Below, piece by piece: positions 1-8,324 of a stretch of 64,000 bases of DNA (position 1 is the stretch's first letter; every line of letters starts with the position of its first letter). The translations under genes and the position numbers were made by a program. Location of the stretch: contig JAGDMF010000003.1 of the NCBI GenBank assembly GCA_017860455.1, positions 1 to 64,000 on the forward strand, read 5' to 3'. Below the pieces are notes generated by a model. It was not told the origin of the DNA. It worked only from the letters and a program-made list of their open reading frames with translations, and did no database searches. Source of the DNA: Bacteroidota bacterium. GTDB lineage: Bacteria > Bacteroidota > Bacteroidia > Bacteroidales > WCHB1-69.

Positions 1-99
1 TATTTTTCGACCCTAAAAATTGCACTTTGGAGCTTTTTTACGACGCTCAGTTAACTAAAGTGTTAAATATTCTTTAATAAAAGTTAAAAATGGGGGGGG
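1..99. repeat. Long direct repeat, block 1 copy A
   Basis: These bases recur almost exactly at 5799-5895; the only differences seen are in the length of the terminal G run (8 versus 6). The window begins inside the repeat, so the left end of this copy may lie outside. No reading frame was recognised in it. Together with block 2 (145-322) it forms a duplicated leader for the small-protein loci. Confidence 0.9.
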
Positions 100-132
100 T
101 AAAAAAGGGTTTTTTTGTATTAATTTATTTTT

Positions 133-140
133 TATATTTG
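133..140 (+). promoter_or_regulatory. Bacteroidota -7 box before leader RNA copy A
   Basis: TATATTTG matches the TAnnTTTG -7 element of the Bacteroidota primary sigma factor. A TTTG at 114-117 could be the -33 element, though the spacing is short. Transcription would start near 146, just before duplicated block 2 (145-322), so the leader RNA would be the 5' UTR of the gene at 380. The segment holding this box is missing from the second copy of the repeat. Confidence 0.55.
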
Positions 141-203
141 CACCATAAACATGCTCTAAAAATATTGAAATTTAATAAAAACAATTTATGATTCTAATTC
201 TCT

Positions 204-322
204 GTAAGACCAATTTAAGCTAAATAGCCTCTGTCAAAAAGTGCTGCTGTTGACAGAAGGCGATAATCAGGTGCACCGCAGGGAATGGTATCAGTCCTCT
301 AAAACTTATTAACCAAACCCTG
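204..322 (+). ncRNA. Candidate structured leader RNA, copy A
   Basis: The first helix pairs 227-237 with 250-261 (GCC+TCTGTCAA with TTGACAGA+GGC, one bulged A, 12-nt loop). The second pairs CAGGG 279-283 with CCCTG 318-322 and inner TGGT 286-289 with ACCA 312-315. The loop GTGC (241-244) could pair with GCAC (273-276) as a pseudoknot. Compared with copy B (771-890), helix 2 swaps a C-G for a U-A pair and helix 1 an A-U for a G-U pair, so pairing is kept. It ends 57 nt before the ATG at 380. I do not recognise the family. Confidence 0.65.
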
Positions 323-379
323 ATAAATTTTTAGTTAAGAAAATGCTTATTTAAATAATTTTAATAAAATTTAATCATC

Positions 380-631
380 ATGGGGAAAAAAACAAGTTTA
401 CTTGCTCTAATATTAACATTTGTTGTATTATTTGTATTTGGTGAGACAGGTGGGAGTAGTAAAAAATCAAACTGTATTTGTTTATATAATCCGAATTTGA
501 ATAATGGAGAATGCAAGGTAATTGTAAATAATCCTTTAAGAATTGGATACGAATGTGTGAGTACAAATGGATTTCTAAACTGTTATCAAACACAATGTAC
601 TGGATCTACAAATCCTGATCCTCAACAATAA
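380..631 (+). CDS. Small secreted six-cysteine peptide A
   Basis: An 83-residue protein with a hydrophobic N-terminal export segment (residues 5-20) ending FGE, then GG and a lysine-containing linker. The mature part has six cysteines (32, 34, 45, 59, 68, 73). The spacing C-x-C-x10-C-x13-C-x8-C-x4-C is identical in the gene at 1007, and both also share the stretch IVN(N/D)PLR. No enzyme fold was recognised. It resembles in style the NVEALA-type small exported peptides of Bacteroidota that sit beside propeller lipoproteins, but the NVEALA motif is absent. It lies 57 nt after leader RNA copy A. A disulfide-rich extracellular peptide is the likely form; its function is unknown. Confidence 0.75.
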   Translation: MGKKTSLLALILTFVVLFVFGETGGSSKKSNCICLYNPNLNNGECKVIVNNPLRIGYECVSTNGFLNCYQTQCTGSTNPDPQQ

Positions 632-770
632 AGTATCTCATTTATTCAATGAAAGTAAAAAATGAAATATGTTTTATAAATTTAACTATCCTATTAATTT
701 TTTCTAATTTAAAATTATAATACTTTTTTATACGAAATATAAAAATTAAAAACAATGATAAGGATATTAT

Positions 771-890
771 GTAAATCCAATTTAAGCTGAATAGCCTCTG
801 TCAAAATATGCTGCTGTTGGCAGAAGGCGAAAATCAATTGCACAGTAGGGAATGTATCTGTCCTCTATAACTTATTAGCTAATCCCTACT
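771..890 (+). ncRNA. Candidate structured leader RNA, copy B (diverged)
   Basis: A diverged copy of the element at 204-322 with the same order of blocks. Helix 1 pairs 794-804 with 817-828; one A-U pair has become G-U, and the 12-nt loop is kept with GCTGCTG intact. Helix 2 pairs AGTAGGG (844-850) with CCCTACT (884-890), two pairs longer than in copy A and with a C-G to U-A covariation. The unpaired stretches TCCTCT and ACTTATTA are conserved. It ends 116 nt before the ATG at 1007. No clear -7 box was seen just upstream, so it may also be reached by readthrough from the gene at 380. Confidence 0.65.
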
Positions 891-1006
891 CCCGAATCCA
901 AGCATGCGTTCATTTTTCTATTCTATGACTTAAAGCGAGTACAATTTTTCTCATAATAATAAATAGTTACTCACAAATCATTACAAAATAACTTAAAAAA
1001 AATCGT

Positions 1007-1252
1007 ATGAAAAAAATATTTTTAATTTTATGTGTTTTACTTTCTGTTTCACTTTTTGGTGAAGTGGGAGGTGGTAAAAAAAAATCACAATGTTCTTGTT
1101 TAGGAGATCCTAAAAAAAATGATGGATCTTGTGTTTCAATTGTTAATGATCCATTAAGAGAGGGTGCTAAATGTTCAGAATCAAATGGAAATAAAGATTG
1201 TTATGGAACAATGTGTTCAGGAGAATCACCAGTGACTCCTCCTGCTAGCTAA
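1007..1252 (+). CDS. Small secreted six-cysteine peptide B
   Basis: An 81-residue paralogue of the peptide at 380. Residues 1-17 form a signal segment (MKKIFLILC...), then GE, GGG and three lysines. Cysteines 29, 31, 42, 56, 65 and 70 have exactly the spacing of peptide A. The tail is PVTPPAS. Keeping all six spacings despite sequence change argues for selection on three disulfides. It is preceded by leader RNA copy B and followed by a strong terminator (1260-1290), which suggests it is expressed more than the downstream genes. Possible roles are bacteriocin-like, signalling or surface peptide; nothing in the sequence decides. Confidence 0.75.
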   Translation: MKKIFLILCVLLSVSLFGEVGGGKKKSQCSCLGDPKKNDGSCVSIVNDPLREGAKCSESNGNKDCYGTMCSGESPVTPPAS

Positions 1253-1259
1253 AATCATC

Positions 1260-1290
1260 AAAACCCTCATATATATAATGAGGGTTTTTT
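1260..1290 (+). terminator. Intrinsic terminator between peptide B and propeller gene
   Basis: An 11-bp stem (AAAACCCTCAT with ATGAGGGTTTT, 7-nt loop) is followed by a T run. It sits 12 nt before the ATG at 1303, so the propeller operon would receive only readthrough or need its own promoter, which was not seen. Confidence 0.85.
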
Positions 1291-1302
1291 AAAAAAAATT
1301 AT

Positions 1303-2460
1303 ATGAAATTATCAAAATATTTTTATTTAATATTGTTTGTTCTTTTTTTATATGGTTGCAAAGAAAAAACAAACCAAAAAGCAGCCCTATACTTTGAAGG
1401 GAATATTGCTTTTAAACTATCTGAAACGACCTCACATGCTGGAATTTTAAAAATTTTTCCTTTTAAAGACAGTAATATCGATTATATTTCAATTTTTGAT
1501 GGCCCATTTAAAACTTTATACATTTATACTTTAAAGGATCAAAAAATGGTAAAAAAAATTGTCATCAAAGACTCATTATTTGATGCTTATGATGCAAGTT
1601 TATATATTAACAATTTGGATTCAATATTTATTTTAGAGATGTTCAAAAATAATCTTTACTTAATTGATTCCAATGGGAATACTATCCAAAAAATTAAAAT
1701 TAGAAACAAAGAGTTAATTGACTTTGAAAATAAAAAAGGTAATATATATATACCTTTTCCTTGTGATGCCTCTAACTCAAATGGATTTTATTTTTTTGAA
1801 AATAAAATATATTTGTCAAGTACTGGTAATTCAACAGTTGACTATTCAAATAATTGTAAGGATATTTATGTTATAAATTTGTTAAATCAGAAATCTGAAT
1901 TAACATTTCAAAAACCTCAAATATACTATAATGGATATTGGGGTAATAATTTTCAACATTCTTTACAACTAACATTTATTTCAGAAACAAAACAGTTTAT
2001 TGTAAGTTATGGGGCGGACCACTATGTTTATGAAACGGATTTTAAAACAAATAATAAAAAACATATGTTAAAATCAAGATACTTACTTGACTTAAAACCT
2101 TACGGATATAATAAACCTTCTTCTTATCTACAAGATCCTTCTATCGAAAAGTATAATTACTGTGCTGGATCATATTCAAATACATATTATGATGATAAAA
2201 ACAAGAAATTTTTGAGATTTGTAAATTTACCATATACTGATCAACAATATAATGAAGAAATGAAGACAGGATTTCAGCCTTTAAAACGATCAGTTATAAT
2301 TACAGATAATAAATTTAATTATATAACTGAAATTATTCTTGATGAAAAAATTACAATTCCTGTTTTTATTTATGATGGCAAATTATATTTCAATGATAGT
2401 GACTCATATAGAAAAAATCAAGATTCAATCTACTTTAAAAAATATTCAATAAAATTATGA
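1303..2460 (+). CDS. Propeller-type lipoprotein, DUF4221-like
   Basis: 385 residues. A lipobox ends at Cys19 (FLYGC), so it should be a lipoprotein. The rest is made of repeated beta-rich units with patterns such as LYIYTLKDQ and LYLIDSNGN, as in the six-bladed propeller lipoproteins (DUF4221/BF3164 type) found next to small exported peptides in Bacteroidota. Family assignment is by general resemblance, not by a decisive motif. Composition is very AT-rich. The stop overlaps the start of the CxxC lipoprotein at 2457, so the two are co-translated. A related protein at 6606 has this part fused to a CxxC domain. Confidence 0.6.
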   Translation: MKLSKYFYLILFVLFLYGCKEKTNQKAALYFEGNIAFKLSETTSHAGILKIFPFKDSNIDYISIFDGPFKTLYIYTLKDQKMVKKIVIKDSLFDAYDASLYINNLDSIFILEMFKNNLYLIDSNGNTIQKIKIRNKELIDFENKKGNIYIPFPCDASNSNGFYFFENKIYLSSTGNSTVDYSNNCKDIYVINLLNQKSELTFQKPQIYYNGYWGNNFQHSLQLTFISETKQFIVSYGADHYVYETDFKTNNKKHMLKSRYLLDLKPYGYNKPSSYLQDPSIEKYNYCAGSYSNTYYDDKNKKFLRFVNLPYTDQQYNEEMKTGFQPLKRSVIITDNKFNYITEIILDEKITIPVFIYDGKLYFNDSDSYRKNQDSIYFKKYSIKL

Positions 2461-2906
2461 AATCGTTAAAAATATTTTCTTTTATTTTACTTTTATTAGG
2501 ATTTTTATCCTGTTCTCAACAAGATAGAAAAATAAATTTAATTAATAACAAAATCAAAATTCATTTTGAAAATATTCACTCTATAAAAGAATACAAAGCC
2601 ATTGTTTTAATTCCAAGGGAAGGTTGTGGAGGTTGTATCTCAGATGCAACATCAAAAACTACAGAATTATTAATCAAAAGAAGAGATATTCTGTTAATTT
2701 TTACTGATGTGACAGATATGAAACTACTAAAAATTCAATTTGGGAATAATTTATTAAAAGATCCAAATGTGAGCATTGATGTTCCAAATATATTTGTTGA
2801 TAAAAGAGTTTCCTCAATCTATCCTCAAATTTTTTATTTAAAAAATGGTAAATGTGATTTTTTTGAGGTTTTCGATGTTACTTCAGAAAGATTTAGAACT
2901 TTATAA
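2457..2906 (+). CDS. CxxC lipoprotein, thioredoxin-like
   Basis: 149 residues with a lipobox at Cys19 (GFLSC) and a CGGC motif around residues 57-60, after a strand IVLIPREG. That is the layout of a thioredoxin-like active site at the end of the first strand. The gene overlaps the propeller gene by 4 nt. The C-terminus of the protein at 6606 has the same arrangement (IIMIPGDEVCGTC), so this is the split-off equivalent of that domain. A role in forming or breaking disulfides of the Cys-rich peptides is plausible but inferred from position only. Confidence 0.6.
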   Translation: MKSLKIFSFILLLLGFLSCSQQDRKINLINNKIKIHFENIHSIKEYKAIVLIPREGCGGCISDATSKTTELLIKRRDILLIFTDVTDMKLLKIQFGNNLLKDPNVSIDVPNIFVDKRVSSIYPQIFYLKNGKCDFFEVFDVTSERFRTL

Positions 2907-2916
2907 AATAAACCTC

Positions 2917-5358
2917 ATGAAAAAATCAATCCTTATTCTGTCTCTATTGTGGCTTACTACATTTTTGTCTGCACAAACTATTGAATTTGTGGGAGTTGTT
3001 AAAGACTCCTTATCCAAAGAAACGATCTCTTATGCATCCATCATTGCCATTAATGAACAAGACTCCGCTATTGCCGGTACCATATCTGACGAAAAAGGTC
3101 GATTTAAACTACCTATTCCACTATCACAAACAGTTACATTGAAAATTAGTTTCCTTGGTTATCAAACCTCTATTAAATCAATTAAAAAATCTGAAAAAAA
3201 AAGAATTGATTTAGGTACTCTATTATTGACCCCCGAAACCAAAATGTTGGCTCCTTTAGAAATTAACGGAACAGCTGCCCGGGTGGAGCGGAAATTTGAT
3301 AAAACGGTGTATCGGATTGATGAAACAACAACGGCAGCTTCCCTCACTATTTACGATCTTTTAAGAACATTACCCGGTGTTACAGTAGAGGAGGACAACA
3401 CGATCATTTTTAAAGGGGTTTCTCCGGCAATTTATGTTGATAATACCCCTTCTCAACTTCTTTATCCGAACCTACTTGCCATTCCTGTAGATCGGGTTGA
3501 GAAAGTGGAGTTGATTGATGCTTCAATGAGAAGAGGGGGCTCCGGAAATGGTGGAATCATCAATATTAAACTGAAAAAAATTACCGATGATGGTTTTAGC
3601 GGCGTTTTATCCACCAAACCTGCTACCATATCTTTTAAAAATGTGGATCAATCCTCGAATTTAGTGAATCTTAATTTCAAAAAGAAAAATAATATTTTTG
3701 TGAGCAACACCAATTTGAACACCAATAACAATCAAAATGGGTATAGCTCAATTTCAACTTTTTTTAATAATCCCATTATTTCGGATTCGATTTCGGAATT
3801 GAATAAATCCTTTTATGATAAATCTTATTATAGCATTTCTGAATGTTTAGGGTATCTTTATCAACCAAATGATGCGACAAAGTTTACATTCAGTATGGGG
3901 GTTTACTTAGCAAAAGATCATTCCACTTCACATGATGAATTTATTCAAACCAATGAATTAATTAATACAATAACCAATTCCATCATTAAAAATTCTAGTT
4001 CAGAATGGAGTGATCTATCCGGATCTATGGGAATCAATTATTGGCATCAAATTGATACAAATGACCAATATATGGAAGCGAATCTCTATTATGCACTTTA
4101 TGGTGGTAAAAGCATGTATAAAACAATTCAGCAAATTGAGTATATAAGTTCGGAATTAATTGATAGCGCATCATATCTGAATGGTTTTTCTCAAAAAGAT
4201 TATCCCCAAAATCTATTTTTTGATTTCTTTTATAATAAACCTCTGTCCAAAAAAACGCGATTCAATATATACTATGCATTTGAGAATCAATTTCATCAAA
4301 AATCACAAATCAGGGTATTTGAAAACAATATTTTAAAACCAATGTGGAATAAAGATGATCAATATTTTGAGATCAATCAAACATTATCTATCCGCTTAGG
4401 AACAAAATATAAAAAATGGAAATGGGATTTTGGAATAAATTTGGAAGATCAAAATTTTAAAGGATCTTACAGAAGAATTGATGAAGATGGAACTGATTCT
4501 ATTCATTTACTCAATAAAAACTTTTTTAAGTTTTTACCCTCTTTTGTCATGGCATATACATTTGATAATGAACAAGAACTTAAACTAAGTGGAGCTGTAA
4601 CCAGTGATTATTTGTATTTTCATAATTTACTTGACTTCGTTTATAAAGAAAATTATTCTTGGTCAACTGGAAATAGTAATTTAAAACCACCCAAATACTA
4701 TTCCCTCTATTTTGGTTATTCTCTTTCTAAAAGTTATTGGAATGGAGCTGTTGACCTTTTTTATTCCTACTCCAACAATTTTAACAGACCTGTTTCATCA
4801 CAGGTAACAGAGTTGATTTCATTACATAAATGGTATAACATTGCAGAAATAAATAAAATTGGGGCAAATTTTTCATTATGGTTTATGATTAAAAAATTCA
4901 GCGCATCCATTTTCTCCAGTTTTTATTTCCAAAAATTTAATATTGATAAGTTTAAATTGATTGCATTAGAGCTAAATATGCCCTATACAACTCCCAATGA
5001 ATTTCATTTTAATTATTACATCTATGCTTCTATGAACTATAGAATTAAGAAATTCACTGCTCAAAGTACCATTTACTATTTTGGAAAGGAGTATGATGAA
5101 ACAGGATATTCCAATGGATACGTAAATCTTTCTCTTTCTGTAAATTACAGATTTTTAAAAGACAAACTCCAACTTGGTCTCGGGGCAAGAAACCTATTAA
5201 GAAATCTCTTTCCAATTAAAAACGAAGGTAATAGTTTTGGCGTTTTAAGTGTTAGTGAATCTTATGGTTTTGGATACCAACCAGCCCTCTTCATTTCTGC
5301 TCGCTATGATCTGAATTTTGGTAGTAGGAATACGGAGTATATTAATGGGAAGAAATAA
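2917..5358 (+). CDS. Outer-membrane beta-barrel protein with carboxypeptidase-regulatory-like domain
   Basis: 813 residues from the ATG at 2917; that start begins a good signal peptide (MKKSILILSLLWLTTFLSAQ), whereas an upstream in-frame ATG at 2845 would not. After cleavage comes a carboxypeptidase-regulatory-like fold (VGVVKDSLSKETISYASIIA), a plug-like region (TLPGVTVEEDN, IYVDNTPSQ, GSGNGGIINIKLKK), then a long barrel of alternating aromatic strands ending in a terminal strand with NFG. This fits the TonB-receptor-like barrel family (Outer membrane protein beta-barrel, OMP_b-brl_3). It starts 10 nt after the CxxC gene and is probably the last gene of the operon. It may be the pore for the peptides or a receptor for them. 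Confidence 0.8.
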   Translation: MKKSILILSLLWLTTFLSAQTIEFVGVVKDSLSKETISYASIIAINEQDSAIAGTISDEKGRFKLPIPLSQTVTLKISFLGYQTSIKSIKKSEKKRIDLGTLLLTPETKMLAPLEINGTAARVERKFDKTVYRIDETTTAASLTIYDLLRTLPGVTVEEDNTIIFKGVSPAIYVDNTPSQLLYPNLLAIPVDRVEKVELIDASMRRGGSGNGGIINIKLKKITDDGFSGVLSTKPATISFKNVDQSSNLVNLNFKKKNNIFVSNTNLNTNNNQNGYSSISTFFNNPIISDSISELNKSFYDKSYYSISECLGYLYQPNDATKFTFSMGVYLAKDHSTSHDEFIQTNELINTITNSIIKNSSSEWSDLSGSMGINYWHQIDTNDQYMEANLYYALYGGKSMYKTIQQIEYISSELIDSASYLNGFSQKDYPQNLFFDFFYNKPLSKKTRFNIYYAFENQFHQKSQIRVFENNILKPMWNKDDQYFEINQTLSIRLGTKYKKWKWDFGINLEDQNFKGSYRRIDEDGTDSIHLLNKNFFKFLPSFVMAYTFDNEQELKLSGAVTSDYLYFHNLLDFVYKENYSWSTGNSNLKPPKYYSLYFGYSLSKSYWNGAVDLFYSYSNNFNRPVSSQVTELISLHKWYNIAEINKIGANFSLWFMIKKFSASIFSSFYFQKFNIDKFKLIALELNMPYTTPNEFHFNYYIYASMNYRIKKFTAQSTIYYFGKEYDETGYSNGYVNLSLSVNYRFLKDKLQLGLGARNLLRNLFPIKNEGNSFGVLSVSESYGFGYQPALFISARYDLNFGSRNTEYINGKK

Positions 5359-5798
5359 TGTGCTATTGTGCTAATTAATAATGTGATATTTATTTTATTA
5401 ATAGGTGCTTTTTATCATTATCATACATTTTCTGTTTTGATATGTGAATTTAAATCTATTTTTAGGATCACAGTGTTCCATGGTGTAAAAGGAGTTTCAC
5501 AGTGTTTAAATTATTCAAATTCAGGAAAACCAACACTGTGATACACCGTTTAACACTGAGAAACACTGTGTAAAAAAACCCACTAACGAATGACAACAGA
5601 CTGATGATTTGTGCTCATCTGTTCTATCTGATCTGTGTCATCAGTGTTCTATTATGGCGAAAGGCAAAAGGCGAAGGGCAAAAGTTTAGTGACGTGTGAC
5701 TAGAGAAATTTGAGGTAATTTCTTCCAAAAATGGTCTTTACAGATCAAAATTCAATCTATTTTTTTAATTAAAAAATATCTTCAGAAAAATTCTATTC
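5359..5798. other. Gene-free stretch between OMP and repeat copy C
   Basis: No coding frame was recognised. The stretch holds the long imperfect hairpin at 5469-5570 and a short GGCGAAAGGC-type repeat near 5655-5690 that also occurs at 32219 and 59611. Confidence 0.6.
5469..5570. repeat. Long imperfect hairpin of the CACAGTGTT family
   Basis: The left arm 5469-5506 begins and ends with CACAGTGTT. The right arm 5532-5570 begins and ends with AACACTGTG and pairs with it over about 38 bp with mismatches. The same design recurs at 50451-50549, and a half copy lies at 59561-59602. It looks like a non-autonomous intergenic repeat. Confidence 0.75.
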
Positions 5799-6075
5799 TA
5801 TTTTTCGACCCTAAAAATTGCACTTTGGAGCTTTTTTACGACGCTCAGTTAACTAAAGTGTTAAATATTCTTTAATAAAAGTTAAAAATGGGGGGACATA
5901 AACATGCTCTAAAAATATTGATATTTAATAAAAATAATTTATGATTCTAATTCTCTGTAAAACCAATTTAAGCTACATAGCCTCTGTCAAAAAGTGCTGC
6001 TGTTGACAGAAGGCGATAATCAGGTGCACCGCAGGGAATGGTATCAGTCCTCTAAAACTTATTAACCAAACCCTG
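5799..6075 (+). repeat. Long direct repeat, copy C (both blocks)
   Basis: 5799-5895 repeats 1-97, and 5898-6075 repeats 145-322 with only a few substitutions. About 45 bp present in copy A between the blocks, including its -7 box, are absent here. The repeat ends exactly at the end of helix 2 of the leader RNA (6075), so the conserved unit is defined by the RNA. Confidence 0.92.
5957..6075 (+). ncRNA. Candidate structured leader RNA, copy C
   Basis: Nearly identical to copy A, with the same helices (about 5980-6014 and 6032-6075). It lies 105 nt upstream of the lipoprotein gene at 6181. No TAnnTTTG box was seen in front of it, because the promoter-bearing segment is missing from this copy. 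Confidence 0.6.
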
Positions 6076-6180
6076 GGGCACAATTCAGAATACAAAAATA
6101 GCAATTATATTTGAATTCAGAAGCGCAAAAATTCTGATTTATTAATAATTAAAATTTTTCACTTTCAAAAAAGATTATAT

Positions 6181-6582
6181 ATGAAAAAAATAAGTATAAT
6201 ATGCACAATCCTTTCACTTACATTCATTTTCTTATCTTGTGACAAGGAAACAAACACGTTAACAAAAGATGATTTTAATTCTCAAGAATACACTATTCAA
6301 CAGAATAACAGTAAAGAAGATGGTTTTGTTTATGGTGGGGATAATATTTATGGAGAAGGTTGGATTGGTTGGATAGACCCAAAACTAGTTGAACCTTCTG
6401 ATACGATAGAATATGAAAACATAATACACGGACCAGCTAATTTATTAGGAATTATGCAAAAAATAGGACAAGAAATATTAATAGACTGTAAAGATCCAGG
6501 ACACGATTGCGGCGAACTCAGATGGGTTAGACCTTTTAGAAAAGATAAAGTAGTTGGATTTTATATATTAGTAGAAAATTAA
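6181..6582 (+). CDS. Small lipoprotein, unknown function
   Basis: 133 residues with a clear lipobox (FLSC, Cys20). Residues 21-60 are polar and probably a flexible linker. The C-terminal half contains YGGDNIYGEGWIGWID and two late cysteines (CKDPGHDC). It is unlike the six-Cys peptides but holds the same place: directly after a leader RNA and before a propeller lipoprotein, 23 nt upstream of the gene at 6606. I do not recognise the family. It may be the cargo or partner of the second locus. Confidence 0.65.
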   Translation: MKKISIICTILSLTFIFLSCDKETNTLTKDDFNSQEYTIQQNNSKEDGFVYGGDNIYGEGWIGWIDPKLVEPSDTIEYENIIHGPANLLGIMQKIGQEILIDCKDPGHDCGELRWVRPFRKDKVVGFYILVEN

Positions 6583-6605
6583 TCATTTTAAAATAATAAA
6601 TCAAT

Positions 6606-8213
6606 ATGATCAATTCCACTCTAAGAAAATCTTTATATACGATTATGATTTTAATCATTATAATCATAACCGTATCGGCATGTAGAAAAAATGATAAACA
6701 AAGTATGCCAATTGTAAATGTTCAAACCTCAGAATTAAAAGACACTCTATATCAAAAGTTTATGGATTTTAAATCTTCACATCAATTTTCCATGATGGCC
6801 AGTTATAGATCTCAACGGAAAATAAACAATAACTATTACTATTCCTTTTTGTCTCCTGATTTGGAAATAATGTATATTTATAATTATAATCAAGCCACTT
6901 ATACACAATTTGAAATGCCATTTAGTGATGGAATTGATCATATTTATTTTCATAATTACGATACTATTTTCATATTTATGAGTAGAATTTTTGTTTATGA
7001 GAATAAAATTAATGGAGAAAATGTTGCGGATTTAATAATAATGGATACTACAGGTAAAATAAAAAATAATTATTCATTTGATCAAATTCCCTATATTTAT
7101 AATGGCAAAAATGATGTTTATATTTTAATGAATGGGTTTTATTATACAGATATCCAATTAGTTAATGGGATTTTGTATATACCATTCCGAATATTTGCTC
7201 CTAATATCAGCGATTTGATTTTAAATAAATATCAAATTAAACTAATGTGTGGCTATAATTTAAGTACTCGTAAATTTAAAATGTTAAATATAACTATGCC
7301 AAAACAGTATATCGGTCATTGGTATAATCAAAAAGTTCTTGAAACCGGTTTTGATTTTAATTTTGCTAATGATAGTACTATTTACTATTCTTTTACCCAT
7401 TCTTCAGATATTTTTAAATACGATATAAAAAAAGACACTTCTATTCTTATTAAAAGTTTTCCCGACTTTTATTATAATAATATTCAAGATCCACTTGTTG
7501 ATTCAGGTCACTCATCATTTTTCAAAGCACCTGTTTATTCATCAAAAGAGAATATTTATCTGAGACAAATTTTGGTTTATCCTGATTTAAAATCTATCAA
7601 TTTTAATATGGTACAAATATTGGATAAAAACATGAATCTTATTGGATACCAATTTGAAGATTCAATCTGGAGTTTTTTGAATTTCGATAATAACGGGAAT
7701 TTAATATGCTCCAAAATATCTGAAAATTATAACCCGTATAATGCGAAAATAATGGATAAACATTACATCTCCATTTGCGATGTTGAAAAATTGAATCCTT
7801 TAAAAGAAAAAAAAGAACCTATAAAGAAACCTTTTACAAGTTTTGAAGAATATTTTAAAATTTCAAATATTACTTCTCAAAATAAAATTATTATGATTCC
7901 GGGAGATGAAGTTTGTGGTACTTGTTTAAATTACTTATTGAACAACATAAACAATCAAAAATTGATTCAATTTCAAAAGATCAAAATTATTTTTTTCAAT
8001 GCTAAAAAAGATTTTTATAATAATATTGAAAAGAATTATGGAAAGGTGATTACAGGTAATTCTATTTTGGATTCAACTAACAATATAAACGGAATACTCA
8101 AACCTGAGGATGTCGGTAAAATTTTACTTATAAAATATGAAAATAATAAATATTCTGTTGTTAAAGCAACTCCGTCAAATATTCAGCAAGCCTTAATTGA
8201 ATTTTTGAAATAA
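6606..8213 (+). CDS. Fused propeller/CxxC lipoprotein
   Basis: 535 residues with a lipobox at Cys26 (TVSAC). Residues of about 60-395 are propeller-like and resemble the 385-residue protein at 1303. A charged lysine-rich linker follows. The C-terminal 120 residues start with IIMIPGDEVCGTC and end in a thioredoxin-like pattern (ILLIKYENNKYSVVKA). So one protein combines what the first locus encodes as two overlapping genes. It follows the small lipoprotein at 6181 and is closed by a strong terminator. Outer-membrane or periplasmic location is expected. No barrel gene follows this copy. Confidence 0.65.
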   Translation: MINSTLRKSLYTIMILIIIIITVSACRKNDKQSMPIVNVQTSELKDTLYQKFMDFKSSHQFSMMASYRSQRKINNNYYYSFLSPDLEIMYIYNYNQATYTQFEMPFSDGIDHIYFHNYDTIFIFMSRIFVYENKINGENVADLIIMDTTGKIKNNYSFDQIPYIYNGKNDVYILMNGFYYTDIQLVNGILYIPFRIFAPNISDLILNKYQIKLMCGYNLSTRKFKMLNITMPKQYIGHWYNQKVLETGFDFNFANDSTIYYSFTHSSDIFKYDIKKDTSILIKSFPDFYYNNIQDPLVDSGHSSFFKAPVYSSKENIYLRQILVYPDLKSINFNMVQILDKNMNLIGYQFEDSIWSFLNFDNNGNLICSKISENYNPYNAKIMDKHYISICDVEKLNPLKEKKEPIKKPFTSFEEYFKISNITSQNKIIMIPGDEVCGTCLNYLLNNINNQKLIQFQKIKIIFFNAKKDFYNNIEKNYGKVITGNSILDSTNNINGILKPEDVGKILLIKYENNKYSVVKATPSNIQQALIEFLK

Positions 8214-8233
8214 ACTTTTTAATATTTGCTATG

Positions 8234-8259
8234 TATATTCAGTATTATTACTGAATATA
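8234..8259. terminator. Perfect 11-bp hairpin after the second locus
   Basis: TATATTCAGTA pairs perfectly with TACTGAATATA across a 4-nt loop. It has no T run of its own and lies just before the main terminator at 8271, so it may stabilise the mRNA end. Confidence 0.5.
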
Positions 8260-8270
8260 GTGTACTAATA

Positions 8271-8307
8271 AAAAAGGCCCAAAATGATTTTCACTTTGGG
8301 CCTTTTT
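8271..8307. terminator. Bidirectional terminator between convergent operons
   Basis: AAAAAGGCCCAAA pairs with TTTGGGCCTTTTT (13-bp stem). The A and T flanks let it work in both directions, ending the lipoprotein operon from the left and gcvP from the right. Confidence 0.9.
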
Positions 8308-8324
8308 GTTATTTTATTTTGATC

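Noticed and set aside
145..322. A protein-coding origin for the repeated leader
   Set aside because: The compared copies change at sites that keep base pairs, and no shared open frame runs through the element.
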